Shown here: piece by piece, positions 53,929 through 60,762 of the stretch | Layout: each line of letters starts with the position of its first letter | How positions within the stretch are numbered: the stretch's first letter is position 1 | Assembly (NCBI RefSeq): GCF_018130215.1 | Contig: NZ_JAFCKQ010000048.1 | Coordinates: 1-60,762 of the forward strand | DNA from: Bradyrhizobium jicamae | GTDB taxonomy: Bacteria > Pseudomonadota > Alphaproteobacteria > Rhizobiales > Xanthobacteraceae | Direction: 5' to 3' | DNA: 60,762 bases | The notes under the pieces: model-generated | Databases searched by the model: none | What the model was told of the DNA's origin: nothing | What the model saw: only the letters and a program-made list of their open reading frames with translations | Translations under genes and position numbers: made by a program

Positions 53929-55417
53929 TCCCGAACTCGTTATAGAGACGGCGGAACACCGCGGGCAGCACCTCGGTGAGATCTTCGGCGATCAGGCCGG
54001 GGCCGGCCTCGCTCGCCGCCTCGCCATGCATCCACACGCCGATGCCGGCGGCCTCGAAGGCCGGTACGCCCTGCGCCAGCATGCCCGCGATGATGCCTGA
54101 CAGCACGTCGCCGGCGCCGGCGGTGGCGAGCCAGGGCGGCGCATTGGCGGCGATCATGGCGCGGCCGTCGGGCGATGCGACCACCGTGTCGGCCCCCTTG
54201 AGCAGCACCACCGCGCCGGAGCGCTCGGCCGCGGCGCGCACGCGCTCGAGCTTGGAGCGGCCAGGATGCTTGTTGGAGATATCGCTGAACAGCCGCGGAA
54301 ACTCGCCCTCATGCGGCGTCAGCACCACGCCGAGGCCATCGGCGGCCCTGGTCGCGTCGAACAGCCGGTCCTGCATCCCGGCAAAGCTCGTCAGCGCGTC
54401 GGCGTCGAGCACGAGGTGGCGCCGTGCGTCAAGCGCCGTGTGGACGATATCGCGGGTGCGCGCGCTGACGCCGGCACCAGGGCCGATCACGCAGGCATTG
54501 AGCCTCTTGTCATCGAGCAGCTCGGCGAACTGGATCGGATTGTCGATCGGGCGCACCATCACCGCGGTCAGCGCCGCGGCGTTGACCGCGAGTGCGTCGC
54601 GCGGCGAGGCCAGTGTCACGAGCCCGGCGCCCGCGCGCAGCGCCCCGCGGGCCGCCAGCCGCGCCGCGCCGGTCGAGGCGATATCGCCCGAGACCACCAC
54701 GGCATGCCCCCGCGCGTATTTGTGGCCGTCGATCCGCGGCACCGGAAACGACCAGCGCCAGGCGTGCGGCACATTCTCCGCGGTCAGTGGCTTGATCTCG
54801 TCGAGCACCTGCGGATCGATGCCGATATCGGCGACCCGCACCCGGCCGCAATGCATCCGTCCCGGCAGCAGCAGATGCGCCGGCTTCTTGCGGAAGAAGG
54901 TCACGGTCTCGGTCGCCCGCACGGCGGCGCCCATCACGGCTCCGGTCGTGCCGTTGACGCCGCTCGGCAGGTCGACGGCCAGCACCGGCGCGCCGTTGGC
55001 GTTCATGGCTGCAATCATCTCGAGCGGATCGCCCTTCACCGCGCGGTTGAGGCCGGCACCGAGCAGCGCGTCGATGATCAGCGCCGGCTTGCCGAGCGCC
55101 TGCGGGTTGAACGGCAGCACCGGAAACTTCCAGCCCTTCGCCGCCAGCGCCGCATCGCCCTGCAGGCTGTCGCGCTCGCACAGCAGGATGACCGAGACCT
55201 CGCGGCCGCGCGCGGCGAGTTCGGCGGCGGCGACAAATCCGTCACCGCCATTGTTGCCGCGGCCGGCGACCACGACGATCGGGCCCTCCTCGACCAGGTC
55301 CATCGCCGCCTCTGCGACCGCCTGGCCCGCGCTCATCATCAGCGCAAAGCCCGGCGTGCCGGCGGCGATCGTGAGCCGGTCTGCGCGCTCCATCTCGCTG
55401 GTGGTCAGGACGTCCAT
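53918..55417 (-). CDS. nnr: Bifunctional NAD(P)H-hydrate epimerase / ADP-dependent dehydratase
   Basis: 499 residues. It repairs hydrated NAD(P)H. The N-terminal epimerase domain (to about 215) has VVAGRGNNGGDGFVAA and AVDLPSGVNGTTGAV. The C-terminal ribokinase-like dehydratase domain has the ADP/metal motif ATAGAGDVLSGIIAGMLAQG and VLTPHEGEFPRLF. The start ATG at 55417 gives the typical fused length. Cytoplasmic. It heads the operon with two GNAT genes and is divergent from glnB. Confidence 0.94.
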   Translation of the reverse strand: MDVLTTSEMERADRLTIAAGTPGFALMMSAGQAVAEAAMDLVEEGPIVVVAGRGNNGGDGFVAAAELAARGREVSVILLCERDSLQGDAALAAKGWKFPVLPFNPQALGKPALIIDALLGAGLNRAVKGDPLEMIAAMNANGAPVLAVDLPSGVNGTTGAVMGAAVRATETVTFFRKKPAHLLLPGRMHCGRVRVADIGIDPQVLDEIKPLTAENVPHAWRWSFPVPRIDGHKYARGHAVVVSGDIASTGAARLAARGALRAGAGLVTLASPRDALAVNAAALTAVMVRPIDNPIQFAELLDDKRLNACVIGPGAGVSARTRDIVHTALDARRHLVLDADALTSFAGMQDRLFDATRAADGLGVVLTPHEGEFPRLFSDISNKHPGRSKLERVRAAAERSGAVVLLKGADTVVASPDGRAMIAANAPPWLATAGAGDVLSGIIAGMLAQGVPAFEAAGIGVWMHGEAASEAGPGLIAEDLTEVLPAVFRRLYNEFGIEY

Positions 55418-55611
55418 GCCGAATCCTCAATCTCTCCGCCTTTTCGAGAGGCAATTCCCGCTACCCCGGCAGAGTTTCCATCGCCCCACTGCACACCGAT
55501 TGATCTATTTGCCTATTCGCTAGGCTTGGATATCATAAGCCGTGCGGTTCGATATCAGCCGATTGCCCGTTAAAAGGCTGATAACATTCCAAAATCGGGG
55601 GCTTTAACAAC

Positions 55612-55629
55612 TTGGCATAGACCCTGCTT
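55612..55629 (+). promoter_or_regulatory. Sigma-54 promoter of glnB
   Basis: TTGGCATAGACCCTGCTT has the GG (55614-55615) and GC (55626-55627) exactly ten bases apart, as required for RpoN. It lies about 180 bases before the glnB start. NtrC-dependent glnB transcription is established for B. japonicum. I did not find a clear NtrC palindrome, only a half-site TGCAC near 55491. Confidence 0.78.
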
Positions 55630-55699
55630 TTGAGGAAGCCGCTCGCAGTGGCGCCCGTGCGTCCATTGTGCGCGCTTTCGGCCCCGCGCCGGAAGTCCC

Positions 55700-55745
55700 A
55701 AGATTCGACGAAGATTCGACGAAGGATTCGACCAGAGTTTCGACC
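55700..55745 (+). repeat. Four tandem 11-12-base repeats in the glnB leader
   Basis: AAGATTCGACG (55700-55710), the same again (55711-55721), AAGGATTCGACC (55722-55733) and AGAGTTTCGACC (55734-55745). They lie downstream of the sigma-54 promoter and 62 bases before the start codon, so they would be in the mRNA leader. The rest of 55418-55611 shows no gene. Confidence 0.75.
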
Positions 55746-55807
55746 AGACTGCGCCCCACGCGCATCGAAAGACGACCCTGCAATCTGCAATGCCCGGGAG
55801 GCGCTCA

Positions 55808-56146
55808 GTGAAGAAGATTGAAGCCATCATCAAGCCCTTCAAGCTCGACGAGGTGAAGGAGGCACTGCAGGAGGTCGGACTGCAAGGCATTACCGTCACC
55901 GAGGCCAAGGGGTTCGGCCGTCAGAAGGGGCACGCCGAACTCTATCGCGGTGCAGAATACATCGTCGACTTCCTGCCCAAGGTGAAGATCGAGATCGTGA
56001 TCGGCGACGAGCTGGTCGAGAAGGCGATCGATGCGATCCGCCGCGCCGCGCAGACCGGACGCATCGGCGACGGCAAGATCTTCGTCTCCAACATCGAGGA
56101 AGCGATCCGCATCCGTACAGGCGAATCCGGGCTGGACGCTATCTGA
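55808..56146 (+). CDS. glnB: Nitrogen regulatory protein PII
   Basis: 112 residues from a GTG start preceded by GGGAGG at six bases; this gives the exact PII length. It senses 2-oxoglutarate, ATP/ADP and, through uridylylation, glutamine. The T-loop tyrosine is in GHAELYRGAEYIVDF, the B loop in AAQTGRIGDGKIFV and the C loop in RIRTGESG. It sits 150 bases upstream of glnA, a classic pair: PII controls adenylylation of GlnA and NtrB activity. Confidence 0.96.
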   Translation: MKKIEAIIKPFKLDEVKEALQEVGLQGITVTEAKGFGRQKGHAELYRGAEYIVDFLPKVKIEIVIGDELVEKAIDAIRRAAQTGRIGDGKIFVSNIEEAIRIRTGESGLDAI

Positions 56147-56188
56147 GCCGGGTGCTATCCGGATTCTGCGACTGAAGAAGAGAAAAAA

Positions 56189-56204
56189 GGCTGCTTCGGC
56201 AGCC
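56189..56204 (+). terminator. UUCG hairpin between glnB and glnA
   Basis: GGCTGC-TTCG-GCAGCC forms a very stable six-base stem with a UUCG tetraloop, followed by TGATTTCGTTTG. The weak U-tract suggests partial termination or an RNA processing site, lowering glnA read-through. On the opposite strand it is followed by TTTTTT. Confidence 0.6.
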
Positions 56205-56296
56205 TGATTTCGTTTGTGTCGTCACACCAACCCGCCACCGGCGGGAATAAAAGTCGCTGAGCGCTGGAAACCGTCCCGTAAGCAAAAGGGGTATTC

Positions 56297-57706
56297 ATGA
56301 AGACCGCCAAAGATGTCCTGAAATCGATCAAGGACAACGACGTCAAATACGTCGATCTTCGCTTCACCGATCCGCGCGGCAAATGGCAGCACGTGACCTT
56401 TGACGTCGGCATGATCGAAGAGGACACCTTTTCCGAAGGCCAGATGTTCGACGGATCCTCGATCGCCGGCTGGAAGGCGATCAACGAATCCGACATGTGC
56501 CTGATGCCCGATCCGGTGACCGCGACGATCGATCCGTTCTTCGCCGAGACCACCATGGTCATCGTCTGCGACGTGCTCGAGCCGACCACCGGCGAGCCCT
56601 ACAATCGCGACCCCCGCGGCATCGCCAAGAAGGCCGAGGCGATGGTGAAGTCGATGGGCGTGGGCGACACCGTGTTCTTCGGCCCCGAGGCCGAGTTCTT
56701 CGTGTTCGACGACGTGCGCTATTCGGCCGACCCCTACAACACCGGCTTCCGGCTCGACTCCTCCGAATTGCCGATCAATTCGTCGACCGAATATGAAGGC
56801 GGCAACCTCGGCCACCGCATCCGCACCAAGGCCGGCTACTTCCCGGTGCCGCCGCAGGACTCGGTGCAGGACATGCGCTCGGAGATGCTGGGGGCGATGG
56901 CCAAGATGGGCGTCAAGGTCGAGAAGCATCACCACGAGGTCGCCTCCGCCCAGCACGAGCTCGGCATGAAGTTCGACACGCTGACGCTGATGGCAGACCA
57001 GATGCAGATCTACAAATACTGCATCCACCAGGTCGCGCACATCTACGGCAAGACCGCCACCTTCATGCCGAAGCCGGTCTATGGCGACAACGGCTCGGGC
57101 ATGCACTGCCACCAGTCGATCTGGAAGGAAGGCAAGCCGACCTTCGCCGGCAACAAATATGCCGACCTGTCGGAGAACTGCCTGCACTACATCGGCGGCA
57201 TCATCAAGCACGCCAAGGCGATCAACGCCTTCACCAACCCGTCGACCAACTCCTACAAGCGTCTGGTCCCCGGCTATGAGGCGCCGGTGCTGCTCGCCTA
57301 TTCCGCACGCAATCGCTCGGCCTCCTGCCGCATCCCCTACACGGCGAACCCGAAGGCCAAGCGCGTCGAGGTCCGCTTCCCGGACCCGATGGCCAACCCC
57401 TATCTCGCCTTCGCCGCGATGCTGATGGCCGGCCTCGACGGCATCAAGAACAAGATCGATCCGGGTCCGGCGATGGACAAGGACCTCTACGATCTGCCGA
57501 AGGAAGAGCTGAAGCAGATCCCGACCGTCTGCGGCTCGCTCCGCGAGGCGCTGGAACACCTCGACAAGGGCCGCGCCTTCCTCAAGCACGGCGGCGTGTT
57601 CGACGACGACTTCATCGACGCCTTCATCGAGCTGAAGATGACCGAGGTCGAGCGCTTCGAAATGACCCCGCACCCGGTCGAGTTCGAGATGTACTACTCG
57701 CTGTAA
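56297..57706 (+). CDS. glnA: Glutamine synthetase type I
   Basis: 469 residues, the dodecameric ammonia-assimilating enzyme. Motifs are FDGSSIAGWKAINESDM near residue 50, the metal and ATP site FFGPEAEFFVFDD, GSGMHCHQSIW and NPSTNSYKRLVPGYEAPV. The adenylylation tyrosine Y398 lies in KDLYDLPKEE. A GGGG-rich site precedes the ATG. Activity is likely set through PII and GlnE; transcription could come from the glnB promoter or from the 150-base spacer. Confidence 0.97.
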   Translation: MKTAKDVLKSIKDNDVKYVDLRFTDPRGKWQHVTFDVGMIEEDTFSEGQMFDGSSIAGWKAINESDMCLMPDPVTATIDPFFAETTMVIVCDVLEPTTGEPYNRDPRGIAKKAEAMVKSMGVGDTVFFGPEAEFFVFDDVRYSADPYNTGFRLDSSELPINSSTEYEGGNLGHRIRTKAGYFPVPPQDSVQDMRSEMLGAMAKMGVKVEKHHHEVASAQHELGMKFDTLTLMADQMQIYKYCIHQVAHIYGKTATFMPKPVYGDNGSGMHCHQSIWKEGKPTFAGNKYADLSENCLHYIGGIIKHAKAINAFTNPSTNSYKRLVPGYEAPVLLAYSARNRSASCRIPYTANPKAKRVEVRFPDPMANPYLAFAAMLMAGLDGIKNKIDPGPAMDKDLYDLPKEELKQIPTVCGSLREALEHLDKGRAFLKHGGVFDDDFIDAFIELKMTEVERFEMTPHPVEFEMYYSL

Positions 57707-57728
57707 GCTTCACGGCACCGCAAATGCG

Positions 57729-57760
57729 AAGGGCGCTCCAAACGGGGCGCCTTTTGTTTT
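57729..57760 (+). terminator. Rho-independent terminator of glnA
   Basis: AAGGGCGCTCC and GGGGCGCCTTTT pair around AAAC, with one bulged G, and are followed by GTTTTG. It lies 22 bases after the glnA stop. Confidence 0.75.
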
Positions 57761-57767
57761 GCACGAA

Positions 57768-57860
57768 CCACCCCGTCGTTGCGAGGAACGATGCGGCGAA
57801 GCAATCAGCATGTCCGCTTGCGGCGACATGGTTGCTTCGCTCCGCCCGCAATGACGCGGC
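57768..57860. repeat. Dispersed palindromic repeat (cgttgcgagg...cgcaatgacg)
   Basis: The string begins cgtcgttgcgaggaacgatg and ends ccgcccgcaatgacgcggc. GCGAAGCAA (57796-57804) and TTGCTTCGC (57832-57840) are perfect inverted copies around an ATGTCCGC/GCGACAT loop. This intergenic repeat is very common in Bradyrhizobium and Rhodopseudomonas. It shares its end with 36350-36415. Confidence 0.75.
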
Positions 57861-57872
57861 AATAGCTGCGAC

Positions 57873-60179
57873 CTACGTCCCGTCAGGCGGATTGTCACGC
57901 AGGAAGCGCGCGAGATCGGGCTGCACGGAGTACGGCAGGGGCACCGGATCGCCCTGCACGTCGACGGCAAGGTCGAGGCAGCGCCGCAGCATCCGCGCCA
58001 GCTCGTTGCGCCGGTACGGCTTGGTCAGCAGCGGAATGCCGTGGCCGGTGCGCCCCTGCGTCGGCAGCGCGCCGTCGCTGTAGCCCGAGGTGAACAGCAC
58101 GCGAAGCGTCGGGCGCCCGGCCATCAGCGTCTCGGCCAGTTGCCGGCCGTTCATGCGCCCGGGCATCACGATATCGGTGAACAAAAGATCGAACGCGGTG
58201 CCGTCGTTGACGATCTGGAGCGCCGCATCCGCATTCGCCGCGACCAGCACCTTGTAGCCGAGGCTTTCCAGCTGGCCGGTGACGTAGTCGCGGATCACGG
58301 CGTCGTCCTCGACGCACAAAATGGTCTCGTTGCCGCCGCGGACCGGCAGATCGTCCGGTTCGGCCAGGCGCGGCGCGGTGCCGTCGGCCTTGGGCAGGTA
58401 GATCCGGAACATCGTGCCACGCCCTTCGCTGCTCTTGACCTCGATCCCGCCGCCGGTCTGCTTGACGAAGCCGAACACCATGCTGAGTCCGAGCCCGGTG
58501 CCCTGCCCGACCTCCTTGGTGGAGAAGAACGGATCGAAGATCCGCTCCAGGTGCGAGGCCGAAATCCCGACGCCGGTGTCGCTGACCTCGATCACGAGAT
58601 GATCACCGGCCCGCTCGACGCCGCGCGCCACTGCGTCGGGAATCCCGAGCTGGATGTTGCGGGTGGCAAAGGTCAGCGTGCCGCCCTCGGGCATCGCGTC
58701 GCGCGCATTGATGGCGAGATTGACCAGCGCGGCGCTGAGCTGGCTGCGGTCGACGAACGCCAACCACGCATCGCGTCCGAGCTCCGTCATGATCTCGATC
58801 CGTGAGCCGAGCGTCGGCGCCAACAGCAGCACCACATCGCCGATCAGTGCGTTGACGTCGGTCTCGGTCGGCTGCAGCGGCTGCTTGCGGGCGAATGCCA
58901 GCAGGCTCGAAGTGAGTTGCGCGCCGCGATCGGCGGCGTCACTGATCATCCTGGCGATCGAGGCAAGCTGCGGGTCGTCCCTGACGCCCTCGGCGAGGAT
59001 CTCGATCGTGCCCGTGATCACCGTCAGCATGTTGTTGAAGTCGTGCGCGATGCCGCCGGTGAGCTGCCCGACCGACTCCATCTTCTGCGCCTGGATCAGC
59101 TGCTCCTCGGCGATCCGGCGCTGGGTGATGTCCCTGACGAAGGCATTGATGATGTAGCCGGCGCCGCGCCGCAGCGCGCTGAGCGACACCTCGACGAAGA
59201 ACCGGTGGCCGTCGCGGTGCACGGCCGCGGATTCGTAGCGCATGCCCATGCCGCCGGCCGCGACCTCCTGCAGGAAGCGCTCGATCCGCTGCCGGTGCGC
59301 CGCCCGCAGCTCCTCCGGAAACACCAGCTCCACCAGCCGGCGGCCGACGGTTTCGGATCGCGTCCACCCGGTCAGCGCCTCGGCCTGCGGGCTCCAGTCG
59401 AGCACGAGACCGTCCTGGTCGGTCTGGACGAAGGCATCGAGCGCGGTCCTGACGATGGCTTGCGCCATCTGCTCGCTCTCGACCAGCGCTCGATGCGCCC
59501 GCCGCCGCGCGGTGATGTCGCGAAGCACCGACACGGCGCCGCGGAGGCGGCCGGAATCGTCGCGCAGCGGCCGGGCATTGGCGAGCAGCCAGACCTCGGG
59601 TGCCGGTTGCCGCTGTCGCACGATCAGTTCGAGATCGTCGACGGTCTCGCCGCGCAGCGCGCGCGCCAGCGGGGTTTCCGGGATCGGCATCTCGGTCTCA
59701 CCGTCGGCCTGGAAGCACTGGAAAGTCCGGACGCCGGTGAGGCTGTCGAAGCCGGGTTCGACGCCGAACATGCAGCGCGCGGCGGCGTTGGCGATCACGA
59801 CCACTCCGCCCTGGTCGGCGACAACGACCGGATCGCGGATGCTTTCGACGGTCTTCTCGAGCAGGTTCTGCCTCGTATCGAACTGGGCGGACAGTTCGCC
59901 CAGCGCGGCCGCGAGAGCCGCGATCTCGGGCCCGCCGCCCGAGGGCATCGGCACCGGCTCGCCGCGCGACAATCCCTCCACCGCCCGCGTCATCGCGCCG
60001 AGCGGCCGCGACAATGAGCGGCCAGTCATGATCGCCATCACCACCACCAGCAGCACCGCAACGGCGCCCGCGCCGAGCAGAAGTCCCGGCGATGCGACGC
60101 CATCGCTCAACCCCAGCGCAAGCAGGATCGCCACCACGGGAGGCGCCATCCCGAGCACCAGGCGGCCCGACAAATTCAT
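57873..60179 (-). CDS. Hybrid sensor histidine kinase, orphan
   Basis: 768 residues. Two N-terminal membrane helices (about 8-25 and 31-52) without a large periplasmic loop are followed by a HAMP-like linker and two PAS domains (about 110-225 and 235-350). Next come a HisKA domain with phospho-histidine in GGIAHDFNNML (about 390), HATPase motifs (NLAINARDAMPEGG, DTGVGIS, GTGLGLSMVFG) and a C-terminal receiver with EDD, phospho-aspartate in LLFTDIVMPG and lysine in LLTKPY. No regulator gene is adjacent. The ATG at 60179 is chosen over a TTG nine bases upstream. Confidence 0.92.
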   Translation of the reverse strand: MNLSGRLVLGMAPPVVAILLALGLSDGVASPGLLLGAGAVAVLLVVVMAIMTGRSLSRPLGAMTRAVEGLSRGEPVPMPSGGGPEIAALAAALGELSAQFDTRQNLLEKTVESIRDPVVVADQGGVVVIANAAARCMFGVEPGFDSLTGVRTFQCFQADGETEMPIPETPLARALRGETVDDLELIVRQRQPAPEVWLLANARPLRDDSGRLRGAVSVLRDITARRRAHRALVESEQMAQAIVRTALDAFVQTDQDGLVLDWSPQAEALTGWTRSETVGRRLVELVFPEELRAAHRQRIERFLQEVAAGGMGMRYESAAVHRDGHRFFVEVSLSALRRGAGYIINAFVRDITQRRIAEEQLIQAQKMESVGQLTGGIAHDFNNMLTVITGTIEILAEGVRDDPQLASIARMISDAADRGAQLTSSLLAFARKQPLQPTETDVNALIGDVVLLLAPTLGSRIEIMTELGRDAWLAFVDRSQLSAALVNLAINARDAMPEGGTLTFATRNIQLGIPDAVARGVERAGDHLVIEVSDTGVGISASHLERIFDPFFSTKEVGQGTGLGLSMVFGFVKQTGGGIEVKSSEGRGTMFRIYLPKADGTAPRLAEPDDLPVRGGNETILCVEDDAVIRDYVTGQLESLGYKVLVAANADAALQIVNDGTAFDLLFTDIVMPGRMNGRQLAETLMAGRPTLRVLFTSGYSDGALPTQGRTGHGIPLLTKPYRRNELARMLRRCLDLAVDVQGDPVPLPYSVQPDLARFLRDNPPDGT

Positions 60180-60386
60180 CCCGACCAACTCATCGTGATC
60201 CGTGGCACCGAAGGAAATGGGAGGTAGTCTGCGGCTAGGGATCGCCGGCGCCGGGCAATATCCGACAGCTTGCTGCGGTGTTGCTTAGCCGAGTTCCGCC
60301 CAATTTCGCACCCGTAGAATTACGGAGTGCGCGATTCCCGGGACCCTGGTCGATGCGGGGCATCGCGCCGGACAGTCAAAGCCTCG

Positions 60387-60762
60387 CCCCCTGGCACTGA
60401 TTTGCCCGACGGCGCAAGGGAGCGCGGTAAAAATATTTCGGTTTATCGTAACGGCAAATCAGTATATAGAATTTGCCGTCTCACCCGATCGAGGGGCGCT
60501 CGCGATCGTCACGAACGTTGTGGTGGGATGCGGTGGACGCTGCATGCGTGACTGACGAGAGCGCATGAGGCGGACGGCGAAATCGTGCAGGCCTGACGCC
60601 CTGGTGGCAGGTGTCCTCTCGTGAAGCGTGCGCAAGCATCTTTGCGAAAGCGGTGACAAAAAAGCCCAGTCTCACCGGGGAGAGCAAGTATAAGCCGTAA
60701 CCCATCGCGCGGGGAAAGCCGGGTTGTTCCCGGTTACACCTGTGGTCCTACCCCCGTGCTTT
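60387..60762. repeat. Dispersed repeat, right copy (inverted relative to the left end)
   Basis: Reverse complement of the element at 1-376, same length by my alignment. In this copy the variable block is a perfect hairpin, ACGGCAAAT (60451-60459) and ATTTGCCGT (60471-60479) around an AT-rich loop. Bases 60180-60386, between the kinase start and the repeat, hold its promoter region and no gene. Confidence 0.85.

Overview
The window is a stretch of a GC-rich alphaproteobacterial chromosome, almost certainly Bradyrhizobium or a close relative. The grounds are the 14-gene nuoA-N operon followed by birA and rnj, the tig-clpP-clpX-lon order, the glnB-glnA pair with a sigma-54 promoter, the many small orphan proteins, and several dispersed repeats of the Bradyrhizobium/Rhodopseudomonas type. 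The first and last 376 bases are inverted copies of one dispersed repeat and coincide with the window ends, as expected for a contig that stopped at a repeat family.

Layout. 0.5-2.1 kb: an actinobacterial-type DapD and a small secreted protein beside the left repeat. 2.1-7.0 kb (minus strand): mtnK, two small membrane proteins, methylmalonyl-CoA epimerase, ribonuclease J and biotin ligase. 7.1-21.6 kb (minus): the complete NADH:quinone oxidoreductase operon, with overlapping starts and stops and a His/Asp-rich insert in NuoL. 21.8-27.0 kb: an accessory catabolic cassette, with a MarR regulator divergent from a Rieske oxygenase and an MFS carrier, then a Tat-exported alpha/beta hydrolase and an orphan TRAP binding protein; two MarR-type palindromes lie in the divergent promoter. 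27.2-34.2 kb: a zone of about a dozen very small genes (zinc ribbons, one-helix membrane proteins, secreted proteins) with individual terminators and one gene with a damaged 5' end. 34.2-38.3 kb: tRNA-Asp, hupB, pepT, repeats, a methyltransferase/YCII pair and tRNA-Val. 38.4-40.8 kb: a GFA-type zinc protein divergent from a GntR regulator and MFS transporter around a strong inverted-repeat operator. 40.8-47.8 kb (minus): the protein quality-control block tig, clpP, clpX, lon, then tRNA-Leu. 47.9-53.9 kb: an accessory block with a cupredoxin-like protein that has lost nearly all copper ligands, a mandelate racemase homologue, a TPR protein and two acetyltransferases. 53.9-60.2 kb: NAD(P)HX repair enzyme, PII protein, glutamine synthetase and an orphan hybrid histidine kinase.

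The core blocks cover respiration, proteolysis and nitrogen assimilation. The variable material sits between them: between nuoA and hupB, between hupB and lon, and between tig and nnr. No CRISPR array, rRNA operon, transposase or prophage was seen. Best leads for something undescribed are the long structured terminal repeat, the NuoL insert, the copper-less oxidase homologue, the small-protein zone and the tandem repeat in the glnB leader. I saw no clear new multi-gene defence or metabolic system.
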